From positions 1 to 21,948 of the forward strand of contig JAUVIG010000008.1 in assembly GCA_030592825.1 (NCBI GenBank): a stretch of DNA of 21,948 nt. Reading direction: 5' to 3'. The DNA is from Chlorobiota bacterium. Lineage in GTDB: Bacteria; Bacteroidota; Bacteroidia; Bacteroidales; JAADGE01. Positions 15,496 to 21,948 of the stretch are shown one piece after another (the first letter of the stretch is position 1; each line of letters starts with the position of its first letter). The notes under the pieces were generated by a model. It was not told the origin of the DNA, made no database searches, and worked only from the letters and a program-made list of their open reading frames with translations. The translations under genes were made by a program, and so were the position numbers.

Positions 15496-15581
15496 AATAA
15501 CATCCGAGACATCAAAAAATCCTGATAAGGATTTAACAATACAGATGCAACCTGTGAAAAAAAGCAGTTGTAAAAACCAAC
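15496..15581. repeat. Element left end L1 (truncated)
   Basis: First of three left-end copies (L1, L2, L3). It opens AATAACATCCGAG, nearly identical to L3 at 16661, and keeps the hairpin AAATCC-TGATAA-GGATTT (15517-15534). The second hairpin is degraded, and the third is missing because the sequence breaks off at AACCAAC, where it joins a transposase 3' remnant. Confidence 0.7.
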
Positions 15582-15626
15582 TTAAAAGAACATAACATTA
15601 AGTTTAATGAAAAATATTTATTATAA
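15582..15626 (+). pseudogene. 3' remnant of a deleted transposase copy
   Basis: The codons at 15588-15626 read EHNIKFNEKYLL-stop, matching the last 12 residues of the intact transposase (EHNIEFNEKYLL) with one change; the preceding codons give LK where the intact gene has LQ. Upstream of this, homology switches at once to the L1 end. AAC is present at both break points, so an internal deletion through short homology explains the join. Confidence 0.75.
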
Positions 15627-15643
15627 TTATCACAAATAAAATT

Positions 15644-15777
15644 GTTCAACACCTATGGTGTTGTTGCATATCGGGTAAGTTTTATTCCACAGGTTTCACC
15701 TGCGGTTATTATAGTTGAACCACTTTGTGGTTTTTATTGACAAGTATTATTAACACTATAAACAAATTATCACAACC
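15644..15777. repeat. Element right end R1
   Basis: About 90 percent identical to R2, with nearly all differences being transitions. Three hairpins: CAACACC-TAT-GGTGTTG (15647-15663), CAGGT-TTC-ACCTG (15690-15702) and AACCAC-TTT-GTGGTT (15718-15732). Thirteen extra bases (CACAAATAAAATT) separate it from the transposase remnant, relative to R2. Confidence 0.75.
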
Positions 15778-15825
15778 AAAAAAATACAGCAAATACACAA
15801 TAAAACAGATATAAGTCAAAACCAA

Positions 15826-15964
15826 AAACATCAGTAAAATCAAAAAAATCCTGATAAGGATTTAACAATAATAACCACAGGTGAAACCTATGGAAAAAGA
15901 CAATAGTAATAACCAACCCTGAAAGGGTTGAACAACAATATCATTTTTTGCTAAAAAAGTTAAC
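15826..15964. repeat. Element left end L2
   Basis: Left end directly upstream of the intact transposase. Hairpins: AAATCC-TGATAA-GGATTT (15846-15863), a weaker one around AGGT-GAA-ACCT (15879-15889), and AACCCT-GAA-AGGGTT (15915-15929). From the first hairpin to the TTTTT after the third it matches L3 at all but about six positions of ~105, and homology continues to AGTTAACT near 15964. Confidence 0.75.
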
Positions 15965-15996
15965 TTAATATCTAAATAATTCAACACAATATAAAC

Positions 15997-16443
15997 ATGG
16001 CAACTTACACACAAATTCTCTATCAAATCGTTTTCTCAACCAAAAACAGAGAAAAGGCTCTCATAAAAAACCACAGAGAAAAGCTGTTCCGATACATTTG
16101 GGGAATTTTAAAAAACAAAAAATGTATATTGTATCAAATTAACGGAGTAGACGACCACCTCCATATTGCAACACATGTTCATCCGACTGTTGCAGTTGCA
16201 TCTTTGGTAAAAGATATTAAAGTTTCATCATCCGATTGGATAAAAGGACAAGGATTATTCCCGAAATTTAAAGCATGGCAAGTTGGTTACGGTGCATTTA
16301 CTTATTCCGTAAATGAAAAAAAAGCATTAGTAAATTATATAAAAAAGCAAGAAGAACATCATAAAACAATAAGTTTCCGTGAAGAATATATCGAACTTTT
16401 ACAAGAACATAATATTGAGTTTAATGAAAAATATTTATTATAA
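15997..16443 (+). CDS. IS200/IS605-family (Y1, HUH) transposase
   Basis: A 148-residue single-domain Y1 transposase. The HUH metal site is His54-Leu-His56 in DDHLHIATH. The likely nucleophile is Tyr114 in ALVNYIKKQEEHH, with Gln118 four residues on, the same spacing as Tyr127/Gln131 in IS608 TnpA. Such enzymes work as dimers and cut single-stranded DNA at sites beside small hairpins, which fits the hairpin ends on both sides. The protein belongs to a small-transposase type frequent in Bacteroidota. No accessory tnpB is present. All motifs and the length are intact, so it may be active. Confidence 0.93.
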   Translation: MATYTQILYQIVFSTKNREKALIKNHREKLFRYIWGILKNKKCILYQINGVDDHLHIATHVHPTVAVASLVKDIKVSSSDWIKGQGLFPKFKAWQVGYGAFTYSVNEKKALVNYIKKQEEHHKTISFREEYIELLQEHNIEFNEKYLL

Positions 16444-16447
16444 TTAT

Positions 16448-16580
16448 GTTCAACACCTACGGTGTTGTTGTATATCGGGTAGGTCTTACTCCACAGGTTT
16501 CACCTGCGGTTATTATTGTTGAACCGCTTTGCGGTTTTACTGACAAGTATTATCAACACTATAAACGAATTATCGCAACA
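16448..16580. repeat. Element right end R2
   Basis: Begins five bases after the transposase stop. Hairpins: CAACACC-TAC-GGTGTTG (16451-16467), CAGGT-TTC-ACCTG (16494-16506) and AACCGC-TTT-GCGGTT (16522-16536). The 30 bases 16491-16520 match the reverse complement of L3 16700-16729 at 29 positions. Confidence 0.8.
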
Positions 16581-16660
16581 AGAAAAGACAGAAAATATAA
16601 AACAAAATAGATATAAATTATAAACAAAAACAGAAAATAAAACAAATATGAAATAAAAAT

Positions 16661-16801
16661 AATAACATCCGAAGCATTAAAAAATCCTGATAAGGATTTA
16701 ACAATAATAACCGCAGGTGCAACCTGTGGAAAAAGATAATAGTAATAAACAACCCTGAAAGGGTTGAACAACAATAACATTTTTCACAAAGAAAGTTAAC
16801 T
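16661..16801. repeat. Element left end L3
   Basis: Third left-end copy, not followed by a transposase. Hairpins: AAATCC-TGATAA-GGATTT (16682-16699), CCGCAGGT-GCA-ACCTGTGG (16711-16729, one G-T pair) and AACCCT-GAA-AGGGTT (16751-16765). Homology to L2 ends with AAAGTTAACT near 16801, which marks the likely end of the array. Confidence 0.75.
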
Positions 16802-16824
16802 GAAAAATAGATTATAAAAATTAC

Positions 16825-17022
16825 ATGAAATCAGAATTATCAATATTTTCAAGAGTATATAAATACCGAGAACGTGAAGGCAAAAATGCAAAAGAAAAGG
16901 ACATTACAGAATTTATGTCTGAAAAAGAAGACCATATCATAGCAATGAAAAAGTTCCTTAAAGAAGCAATAAACGAAATAGCAAAAATCAAACAAAAACA
17001 TCCAAAAATATCTACAAAATAA
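16825..17022 (+). CDS. Hypothetical small protein, 65 residues
   Basis: A lysine- and glutamate-rich frame between the repeat array and fadN, on the same strand as fadN. I do not recognise it with confidence. The first ~25 residues (FSRVYKYREREGKNAKEKD then ITEF) faintly resemble the N-terminus of PD-(D/E)XK-type proteins found singly in Bacteroidota. The rest (EKEDHIIAMKKFLKEAINEIAKIKQKH) looks like one amphipathic helix. There is no clear ribosome binding site or TAnnTTTG box. It could be the stub of a gene cut by the element array, a true small gene, or a chance frame in A-rich DNA. Confidence 0.35.
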   Translation: MKSELSIFSRVYKYREREGKNAKEKDITEFMSEKEDHIIAMKKFLKEAINEIAKIKQKHPKISTK

Positions 17023-17026
17023 TAAA

Positions 17027-17054
17027 ATCATAAAAATCATAAAAAATCAGCGTC
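17027..17054 (+). repeat. ATCATAA-type repeat upstream of fadN
   Basis: The sequence ATCATAAAAATCAT followed by an A-run and ATCAGCGTC recurs in reverse complement at 20787-20813 after fadA, with one substitution and one indel over 27-28 bases. It is probably a dispersed chromosomal repeat. Confidence 0.55.
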
Positions 17055-17087
17055 AAAAAAAATACTAAAATCTAAATCCAATAAATC

Positions 17088-19487
17088 ATGACAAGAAGAA
17101 TAAAAAAAGCAGCAGTTCTCGGCTCCGGAGTGATGGGTTCCGGAATAGCTTGTCATTTTGCGAATATAGGTCTCGAAGTTTTACTTATCGACATCATACC
17201 CCGCGAACTGACAGATGCTGAAAAAGCAAAAGGACTGACACTTGAAAACAAACCGGTACGAAACCGCATTGTAAACGATGCATTAAAAGCATCTCTGAAA
17301 TCAAAACCGTCCCCAATTTACAGACAAGAATTTGCAAAACGCATTACAACAGGTAATTTCGATGACGATTTAAAAGACATCGCAACTTGTGACTGGATTA
17401 TTGAAGTTGTAATAGAACGACTTGACATCAAGCAGCAAGTTTTTGCAAATGTTGAGAAATACAGGAAAAAAAGCACAATTGTAACAACAAATACTTCCGG
17501 GATTTCTATTGAAGCTATGCTTGAGGGCAGAAGCGAAGATTTTCAAAAACATTTTTGCGGAACACATTTTTTCAATCCGCCGAGATATTTGAAATTATTT
17601 GAAATTATACCTTCAACAAAAACAGACCCCGAAGTTATTAAATTTCTCGGCGATTATGCACGTAGATTTTTAGGCAAAACAACCGTTCATGCCAAAGATA
17701 CACCGGCATTTATTGCCAATCGTATCGGTACATTTTCTATTATGTATCTTTTCAATAATGTTCAAAACTACGGTTTAAACATTACTGAAATTGATAAATT
17801 AACAGGAACAATTATCGGCCGGGCAAAATCTGCAACTTTCAGAACAGCTGATATTGTTGGTTTGGATACTTTAGTTCATGTTGCAAACGGTATCAAAAAC
17901 AGCACGAGTGATGAAGGAAACAATTATTTTAAAATTCCGGATTACGTTCAAAAAATGATTGAGAAAGGTTGGTTGGGTTCAAAAACAAAAAAAGGTTTTT
18001 CTACAAAACTTATGGTCGAAGGCAAAAAAACATTCCCAACTCTTGATTTTGAGACGATGGAATACACAATTGATGCCAAGCCTAAATTCAGTGTCTTTGA
18101 AAAAACAAAAGGTTTGGGACTTAAAAAAAGGCTTCCGGTTTTTATGAATGATAAAGGAAAAGTCGGAGATTTCTTTAAAGACTCTTTTTATTCTTTATTT
18201 TGGTATTCTTCAAATCGCATACCCGAAATAAGCAATGAAATATACAAAGTTGATGATGCTCTGAATGCAGGCTTCGGATGGAAAATGGGACCTTTTGAAA
18301 CTTGGGATGCTGTAGGAGTAGAAGAAACCGTTAAAGCAATGGAAGAAGCAAGCAAAAAACCGGCACAATGGGTTTATGATATGCTTGAAAGCGGAGCAAA
18401 ATCATTCTATAAAGTTGAAAACGGGGTCAAAAAATTTTATGATATTACATCAAAATCTTATAAAGTTATTCCGGGAAGCGAAGACATCATTTCTTTAGAT
18501 GTATTGCGAGAAACGAATGTACTTTACACCAATGAAGAAGCGACAGTATTTGATATTGGTGACGATGTGCTTAATGTTGAGTTTCATTCAAAAATGAATG
18601 TAATCGGCGGCGGAACTTTGCAAGCAATAAACAAAGCTGTTGATTTGGCTGAAGAAAAATATAAAGCAGTAATAATTTCAAACGAAGCAGACCATTTCTC
18701 GGCAGGTGCAAATGTAGGTATGATATTTATGATGGCAGTAGAACAAGAATGGGATGAATTAAACTATGCCGTTCAAATGTTTCAAAACACTATGATGCGT
18801 CTGCGTTATTCGTCAATTCCGGTTATTGCGTGTCCTCACGGAATGGCACTTGGCGGCGGTTGCGAACTTTCAATGCATTCAGACAAAGTTATTGCTCATG
18901 CCGAAACATACATGGGACTTGTTGAATTTGGCGTAGGTCTGATTCCCGGCGGCGGCGGAACAAAAGAATTTGTACTTCGCTTGGGTGATGAAATAAAAGA
19001 AGGTGATACTCGCAATAATGCATACCTTAATCGTTATCTCACAATCGGACAAGCAAAAGTTTCGACCTCGGCTTATGAAGCTTTCGATTTGGGTTACTTA
19101 CGTGAAGGTATTGATGAAGTTATTATCAGTCAGATTGACCAACTCTCTTATGCTAAAAAAGTTGCATTACAAATGCATGAAAAAGGATATTCACAACCTG
19201 CAGCTCGCAACAATGTAAAAGTTCTCGGTAAAGAAGTTCACGGAATGTATCTTGTTGGTGCAGACAGCTTTACACAAGGTGGTTACATGAGCGAACACGA
19301 CAAGCTTATTGCCGAAAAGCTCGGATATGTTTTGGCAGGAGGTGATATTTCGCAAGCAATGACGGAAGTAGATGAAAAATACCTGCTCAAACTTGAAAGA
19401 AAAGCATTTATTGAGCTGTGTATGCAGAAAAAAACACTTGAAAGAATTCAAAGTTTGATAACTAAAGGTAAAATTTTAAGAAATTAA
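17088..19487 (+). CDS. fadN: 3-hydroxyacyl-CoA dehydrogenase / enoyl-CoA hydratase, FadN type
   Basis: A 799-residue bifunctional beta-oxidation enzyme with the dehydrogenase first and the hydratase last, the order of Bacillus FadN (789 residues) and the reverse of E. coli FadB. The Rossmann motif is VLGSGVMGSG near residues 9-18, with acidic Asp35 ending the second strand (LIDI). The dehydrogenase catalytic His160 lies in GTHFFNPP, and NRIGTFS follows. The C-terminal crotonase domain (~490-760) has the oxyanion-hole segments DHFSAGANVG and MALGGG, and both catalytic glutamates: Glu593 in GGGCEL and Glu613 in GLVEFGVGLIPGGGG. It hydrates 2-enoyl-CoA and oxidises L-3-hydroxyacyl-CoA with NAD in the cytoplasm. 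No promoter of the TAnnTTTG type is visible directly upstream. Confidence 0.95.
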   Translation: MTRRIKKAAVLGSGVMGSGIACHFANIGLEVLLIDIIPRELTDAEKAKGLTLENKPVRNRIVNDALKASLKSKPSPIYRQEFAKRITTGNFDDDLKDIATCDWIIEVVIERLDIKQQVFANVEKYRKKSTIVTTNTSGISIEAMLEGRSEDFQKHFCGTHFFNPPRYLKLFEIIPSTKTDPEVIKFLGDYARRFLGKTTVHAKDTPAFIANRIGTFSIMYLFNNVQNYGLNITEIDKLTGTIIGRAKSATFRTADIVGLDTLVHVANGIKNSTSDEGNNYFKIPDYVQKMIEKGWLGSKTKKGFSTKLMVEGKKTFPTLDFETMEYTIDAKPKFSVFEKTKGLGLKKRLPVFMNDKGKVGDFFKDSFYSLFWYSSNRIPEISNEIYKVDDALNAGFGWKMGPFETWDAVGVEETVKAMEEASKKPAQWVYDMLESGAKSFYKVENGVKKFYDITSKSYKVIPGSEDIISLDVLRETNVLYTNEEATVFDIGDDVLNVEFHSKMNVIGGGTLQAINKAVDLAEEKYKAVIISNEADHFSAGANVGMIFMMAVEQEWDELNYAVQMFQNTMMRLRYSSIPVIACPHGMALGGGCELSMHSDKVIAHAETYMGLVEFGVGLIPGGGGTKEFVLRLGDEIKEGDTRNNAYLNRYLTIGQAKVSTSAYEAFDLGYLREGIDEVIISQIDQLSYAKKVALQMHEKGYSQPAARNNVKVLGKEVHGMYLVGADSFTQGGYMSEHDKLIAEKLGYVLAGGDISQAMTEVDEKYLLKLERKAFIELCMQKKTLERIQSLITKGKILRN

Positions 19488-19507
19488 CAATATTAATAGG
19501 ATAGAAC

Positions 19508-19568
19508 CATCCCCCTATCCCCCTTCAAAGGGGGAATAATTCCCCCTTTGAAGGGGGGTAGGGGGATG
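19508..19568. repeat. 29-base-pair G/C-run hairpin between fadN and fadA
   Basis: Arms 19508-19536 and 19540-19568 pair at 28 of 29 positions around loop TAA. Both arms carry C5/G5 runs, beginning CATCCCCCTA and ending GTAGGGGGATG. It is very GC-rich against an AT-rich background. No T-run follows, so it is not a standard terminator. It most resembles the dispersed C/G-run repeats found between genes in Bacteroidota. In the mRNA it would form a very stable stem about 40 bases before the fadA start. Confidence 0.85.
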
Positions 19569-19606
19569 TAATCCGAATCAAAATTAATAATTTAAAAAAT
19601 TTTTAA

Positions 19607-20776
19607 ATGGAAGCATATATAGTAGGCGGATACAGGTCAGCGATTGGCAAAGCACCCAGAGGAGAGTTTCGATTTACTCGTCCCGATGATATAGCAGTTG
19701 CGGTTATCAGACACCTTATGAATGATTTTCCGCAAATAGAAAAATCAAGAATAGACGATATAGTGGTAGGAAATGCATTCCCTGAAGCTGAAAGCGGCTT
19801 AAATATAGGCAGAATGATTTCAATAATGAGCATGGACACAGTAGAAGTTCCGGGTTCAACAATTAACAGATATTGTGCATCAGGCATAGAAAGTATTGCA
19901 ATTGCAACAGCAAAAATAAAAAGCGGAATGGCAGATATAATTATTGCCGGAGGAGCAGAAACTATGTCTTTGATTGCTATGGGAGGTTGGCGAAGCCTAC
20001 CAAATCCCGAAGTTGCAAAAACACACCCGGATTGGTGGCACGGAATGGGCTTAACAGCCGAAGCTGTTGTAAAAGAATACAATATCACCCGAGAAGAGCA
20101 AGATAAATTTGCTTTAAAATCGCATGAAAAAGCATTAAAAGCACAAGCAGGCGGTAAATTCAACAGTCAAATTGTTCCTTTTGAAGTTACCGAAGATTAT
20201 TTTGCTGAAGGTAAAAAGCAAACAAGAAAATATACAGTTGATAAGGATGAAGGACCAAGAAAATCTAATATTGAAGGTTTGGCAAGATTAAAAGGAGTTT
20301 TTGCTCAAGGCGGAAGCGTTACTGCCGGAAATTCTTCTCAAATGTCTGACGGTGCAGCCTTTGTTCTCGTTGTTTCTGAAAAAATGGTAAAAGAACACAA
20401 CTTAACTCCTGTTGCAAGATTGGTTGATTATCAAGTCGCCGGTGTTGAACCGTATAAAATGGGAATAGGACCTATGGCTGCAATTCCGAAAGTCTTGAAA
20501 CATTCGGGCATGAGTATGAATGATATAGAGCAGTTTGAATTGAATGAAGCATTTGCTTCTCAATCCATCGCTGTTTTAAAAGAATTGGATATGAATCCTG
20601 AAATTGTTAATGTAAACGGCGGTGCAGTTGCTCTCGGCCATCCTCTCGGTGCAACCGGAGCAAAATTAACTGTTCAGTTGTTAAATGAGATGAAATTAAG
20701 AAAACAAAAATACGGAATGGTTACTATGTGTATCGGTTCAGGACAAGGTGCTGCAGGTATATTTGAATTATTGTAA
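19607..20776 (+). CDS. fadA: Acetyl-CoA acyltransferase (3-ketoacyl-CoA thiolase)
   Basis: A 389-residue thiolase that splits 3-ketoacyl-CoA into acetyl-CoA and a shortened acyl-CoA, the last step of beta-oxidation. The nucleophile is Cys90 in NRYCASGIESI, His345 lies in ALGHPLGATG, and the second cysteine Cys375 is in MCIGSGQGAA. The family strands AGGAETMS and the loop NEAFASQS are present. Length is normal (~390). It follows fadN after 119 bases that include the long hairpin, and precedes the acyl-CoA dehydrogenase by 112 bases. The degradative role is inferred from the neighbours rather than from the thiolase alone. Confidence 0.95.
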   Translation: MEAYIVGGYRSAIGKAPRGEFRFTRPDDIAVAVIRHLMNDFPQIEKSRIDDIVVGNAFPEAESGLNIGRMISIMSMDTVEVPGSTINRYCASGIESIAIATAKIKSGMADIIIAGGAETMSLIAMGGWRSLPNPEVAKTHPDWWHGMGLTAEAVVKEYNITREEQDKFALKSHEKALKAQAGGKFNSQIVPFEVTEDYFAEGKKQTRKYTVDKDEGPRKSNIEGLARLKGVFAQGGSVTAGNSSQMSDGAAFVLVVSEKMVKEHNLTPVARLVDYQVAGVEPYKMGIGPMAAIPKVLKHSGMSMNDIEQFELNEAFASQSIAVLKELDMNPEIVNVNGGAVALGHPLGATGAKLTVQLLNEMKLRKQKYGMVTMCIGSGQGAAGIFELL

Positions 20777-20786
20777 ATATAAACAG

Positions 20787-20853
20787 GACGCTGATTATTA
20801 TGATTTTTATGATAATTGCAAAATAAAAAACATCTGAAATTCTAATAATCAGC
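20787..20853. repeat. Hairpin repeat between fadA and the acyl-CoA dehydrogenase
   Basis: GCTGATTATTA at 20790-20800 and TAATAATCAGC at 20843-20853 are an exact 11-base inverted repeat with a 42-base interior. The left half continues as GACGCTGATTATTATGATTT from 20787, a reverse-complement copy of the repeat at 17027-17054. No T-run follows; it lies within an apparent operon. Confidence 0.6.
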
Positions 20854-20888
20854 ATATTAATTAAATTACAGATAAAAATTTTAATACC

Positions 20889-21948
20889 ATGGATAAAAAA
20901 ACATTAAAAGGCGGTGAATTTTTAGTAAAAGAAACATCCTTTGAAGATATATTCATCCCAGAAGAATTTAACGAAGAACAAAATATGATGGCAAAAACTT
21001 GCCGTGATTTTCTTAAAACTAAAATATTACCAAAAATAGATGATTTAGATAAACACGATCGCGAACTTTTAACAAAACTTTTAAAAGATGCCGGCGAGCT
21101 TGGTTTACTCGGTATTTCCGTTCCGGAAGAATACGAAGGTTTTGGTCAGAATACAGTTACATCAATGAGAGTTGTAGAAGAAATGGGCGGCGGTTTTTCA
21201 TATGTTGTAGCATTTTCTGCACATACAGGTATCGGAACTTTACCTATACTCTATTATGGTAATGAAGACCAAAAGAAGAAATACTTACCGAAACTTGCAA
21301 GTGGCGAACTTATAGGTGCATACTGTCTGACAGAAGCCGAAGCCGGTTCAGATCCGAATTCAGGAAAATCAAAAGCCATATTAAGTGATAACGGAAAATA
21401 TTATAATTTAAACGGAGTAAAAATATGGACAACTAATGGCGGCATTGCAGATATACATATAGTATTTGCAAAAATCGAAGATGATAAAAACTTATCGGCA
21501 TTTATTATTGAAAGTGCATGGGATGGTGTAACCATCGGTGCAGAAGAAGAAAAAATGGGTATCAGAGGTTCTTCTACAGTTCAAGTATATTATGAAAATG
21601 TAAAAATTCCTGTTGAAAATTTACTCGGAGACAGAGACGGAGGATTTAAAATTGCTTTGAATATCTTGAATCTCGGCCGTCTAAAGCTTGGCGGTGCTAC
21701 TGTAGGTGCAGCAAAAGCTGTTATTACAAGTTCAATCGGATATGCAAATGAAAGAAAGCAATTTAAAACACCTATTGCTCAATTTGGTGCAATTAAACAT
21801 AAATTAGCAGAAATGGCAATCAGAACATTTGCAGCTGAATCACTTATTTACAGAGCAAGTCAGAATATTGATGATGCTATTGATAAATATATTGCCGACG
21901 GAATGGATAAAGGAAAAGCATCCTTGGAAGGACTGCGTCAATATGCAA
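20889..21948 (+). CDS. Acyl-CoA dehydrogenase, 5' part
   Basis: The frame runs from ATG 20889 without a stop to the window end (353 codons visible). It begins MDKKTLKGGEFLVKE and IPEEFNEEQ, the N-terminus of the ~590-600-residue acyl-CoA dehydrogenases related to Bacillus FadE and mitochondrial VLCAD. The FAD/substrate motif AYCLTEAEAGSDPNS, the middle-domain WTTNGG segment, EEKMGIRGSST and the arginine in ANERKQFKTPI are visible. The catalytic glutamate region (usually near EGTNE) and any C-terminal extension lie outside the window. It oxidises acyl-CoA to 2-enoyl-CoA and passes electrons to ETF. The order fadN-fadA-dehydrogenase matches the Bacillus fadNAE operon. Confidence 0.93.
   Translation, partial: MDKKTLKGGEFLVKETSFEDIFIPEEFNEEQNMMAKTCRDFLKTKILPKIDDLDKHDRELLTKLLKDAGELGLLGISVPEEYEGFGQNTVTSMRVVEEMGGGFSYVVAFSAHTGIGTLPILYYGNEDQKKKYLPKLASGELIGAYCLTEAEAGSDPNSGKSKAILSDNGKYYNLNGVKIWTTNGGIADIHIVFAKIEDDKNLSAFIIESAWDGVTIGAEEEKMGIRGSSTVQVYYENVKIPVENLLGDRDGGFKIALNILNLGRLKLGGATVGAAKAVITSSIGYANERKQFKTPIAQFGAIKHKLAEMAIRTFAAESLIYRASQNIDDAIDKYIADGMDKGKASLEGLRQYA

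Larger units (their letters stand above)
15496..16801 (+). mobile_element. Tandem array of an IS200/REP-type transposable element
   Basis: The order is L1, transposase 3' remnant, R1, spacer, L2, intact transposase, R2, spacer, L3. The stretch from the transposase 3' end through R, spacer and L occurs twice as a direct repeat (about 15582-15964 and 16390-16801), so this is a tandem duplication with a unit of roughly 835 bases. The first unit has lost about 480 internal bases. Each end module has three small hairpins, and L is an inverted relative of R. The structure resembles REP elements mobilised by a HUH transposase (REPtron-like) more than a simple IS200. It covers both gene-free stretches here, 15476-15996 and 16444-16824. 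Confidence 0.75.

Noticed and set aside
16559..16780. Minus-strand 73-codon hydrophobic frame
   Set aside because: Lies in the R2-L3 spacer and hairpins; its Tyr/Phe/Leu-rich translation comes from A-rich plus-strand sequence.
15496..16801. Possible CRISPR array
   Set aside because: The repeats are long, few, unevenly spaced and hairpin-rich, with homologous spacers and a transposase between them; no cas genes.
19603..20163. Minus-strand 186-codon frame
   Set aside because: Antisense to fadA with composition typical of a shadow frame; fadA has all catalytic residues.

Overview
The window is AT-rich chromosomal DNA, almost certainly from a member of the Bacteroidota (Bacteroidetes). Support: at least seven start regions carry the Bacteroidota promoter signature TAnnTTTG, in the best cases with a TTG about 18-20 bases upstream; Shine-Dalgarno sequences are mostly absent; and the gene content fits (SiaC/DUF1987 protein, S9 lipoprotein peptidase, secreted C1B peptidase, fadN-fadA-acyl-CoA dehydrogenase cluster, small IS200-like transposase among hairpin repeats). 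Species cannot be named from this. It reads as mixed housekeeping and accessory sequence, not plasmid or phage.

Layout. 1-216: 3' end of a siaC-like gene, then a bidirectional terminator. 360-4482 (minus): folB, cysS and an S9 family lipoprotein peptidase in one direction. 4875-7108 (plus): glnS and a MaoC-type hydratase. 7194-8282 (minus): prfA, divergent from a plus-strand run of NlpC/P60 lipoprotein, single-domain response regulator, ybaB nucleoid protein, C1B peptidase and ispF (8403-11424). ispF converges with a minus-strand AAA ATPase of the DUF4143 type (11426-12577). 12578-12973 has no gene; it holds a 32-base tandem repeat and a 125-base near-palindrome. 12974-14881 (minus): FetB-like permease, FetA-like ATPase and a PadR regulator.

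14881-15035 is a compact divergent control region. The PadR promoter has two TATCG-N5-CGATA sites, one between its -33 and -7 elements and one at the expected start of transcription. The MarR promoter has a 19-base perfect direct repeat placed over its -33 element and its expected start. Both regulators look autoregulated.

15035-21948 (plus) is a fatty acid beta-oxidation locus: a MarR regulator, then fadN (hydroxyacyl-CoA dehydrogenase plus enoyl-CoA hydratase), fadA (thiolase) and an acyl-CoA dehydrogenase cut by the window end. A 1.3-kb tandem array of a small IS200/REP-type element separates MarR from fadN. The array has left and right ends of three small hairpins each, which are inverted copies of one another. 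One copy has an intact HUH transposase and the other has lost nearly all of it through an internal deletion. This array is the most unusual part of the window. I found no CRISPR array, defence system, phage gene, rRNA or tRNA.
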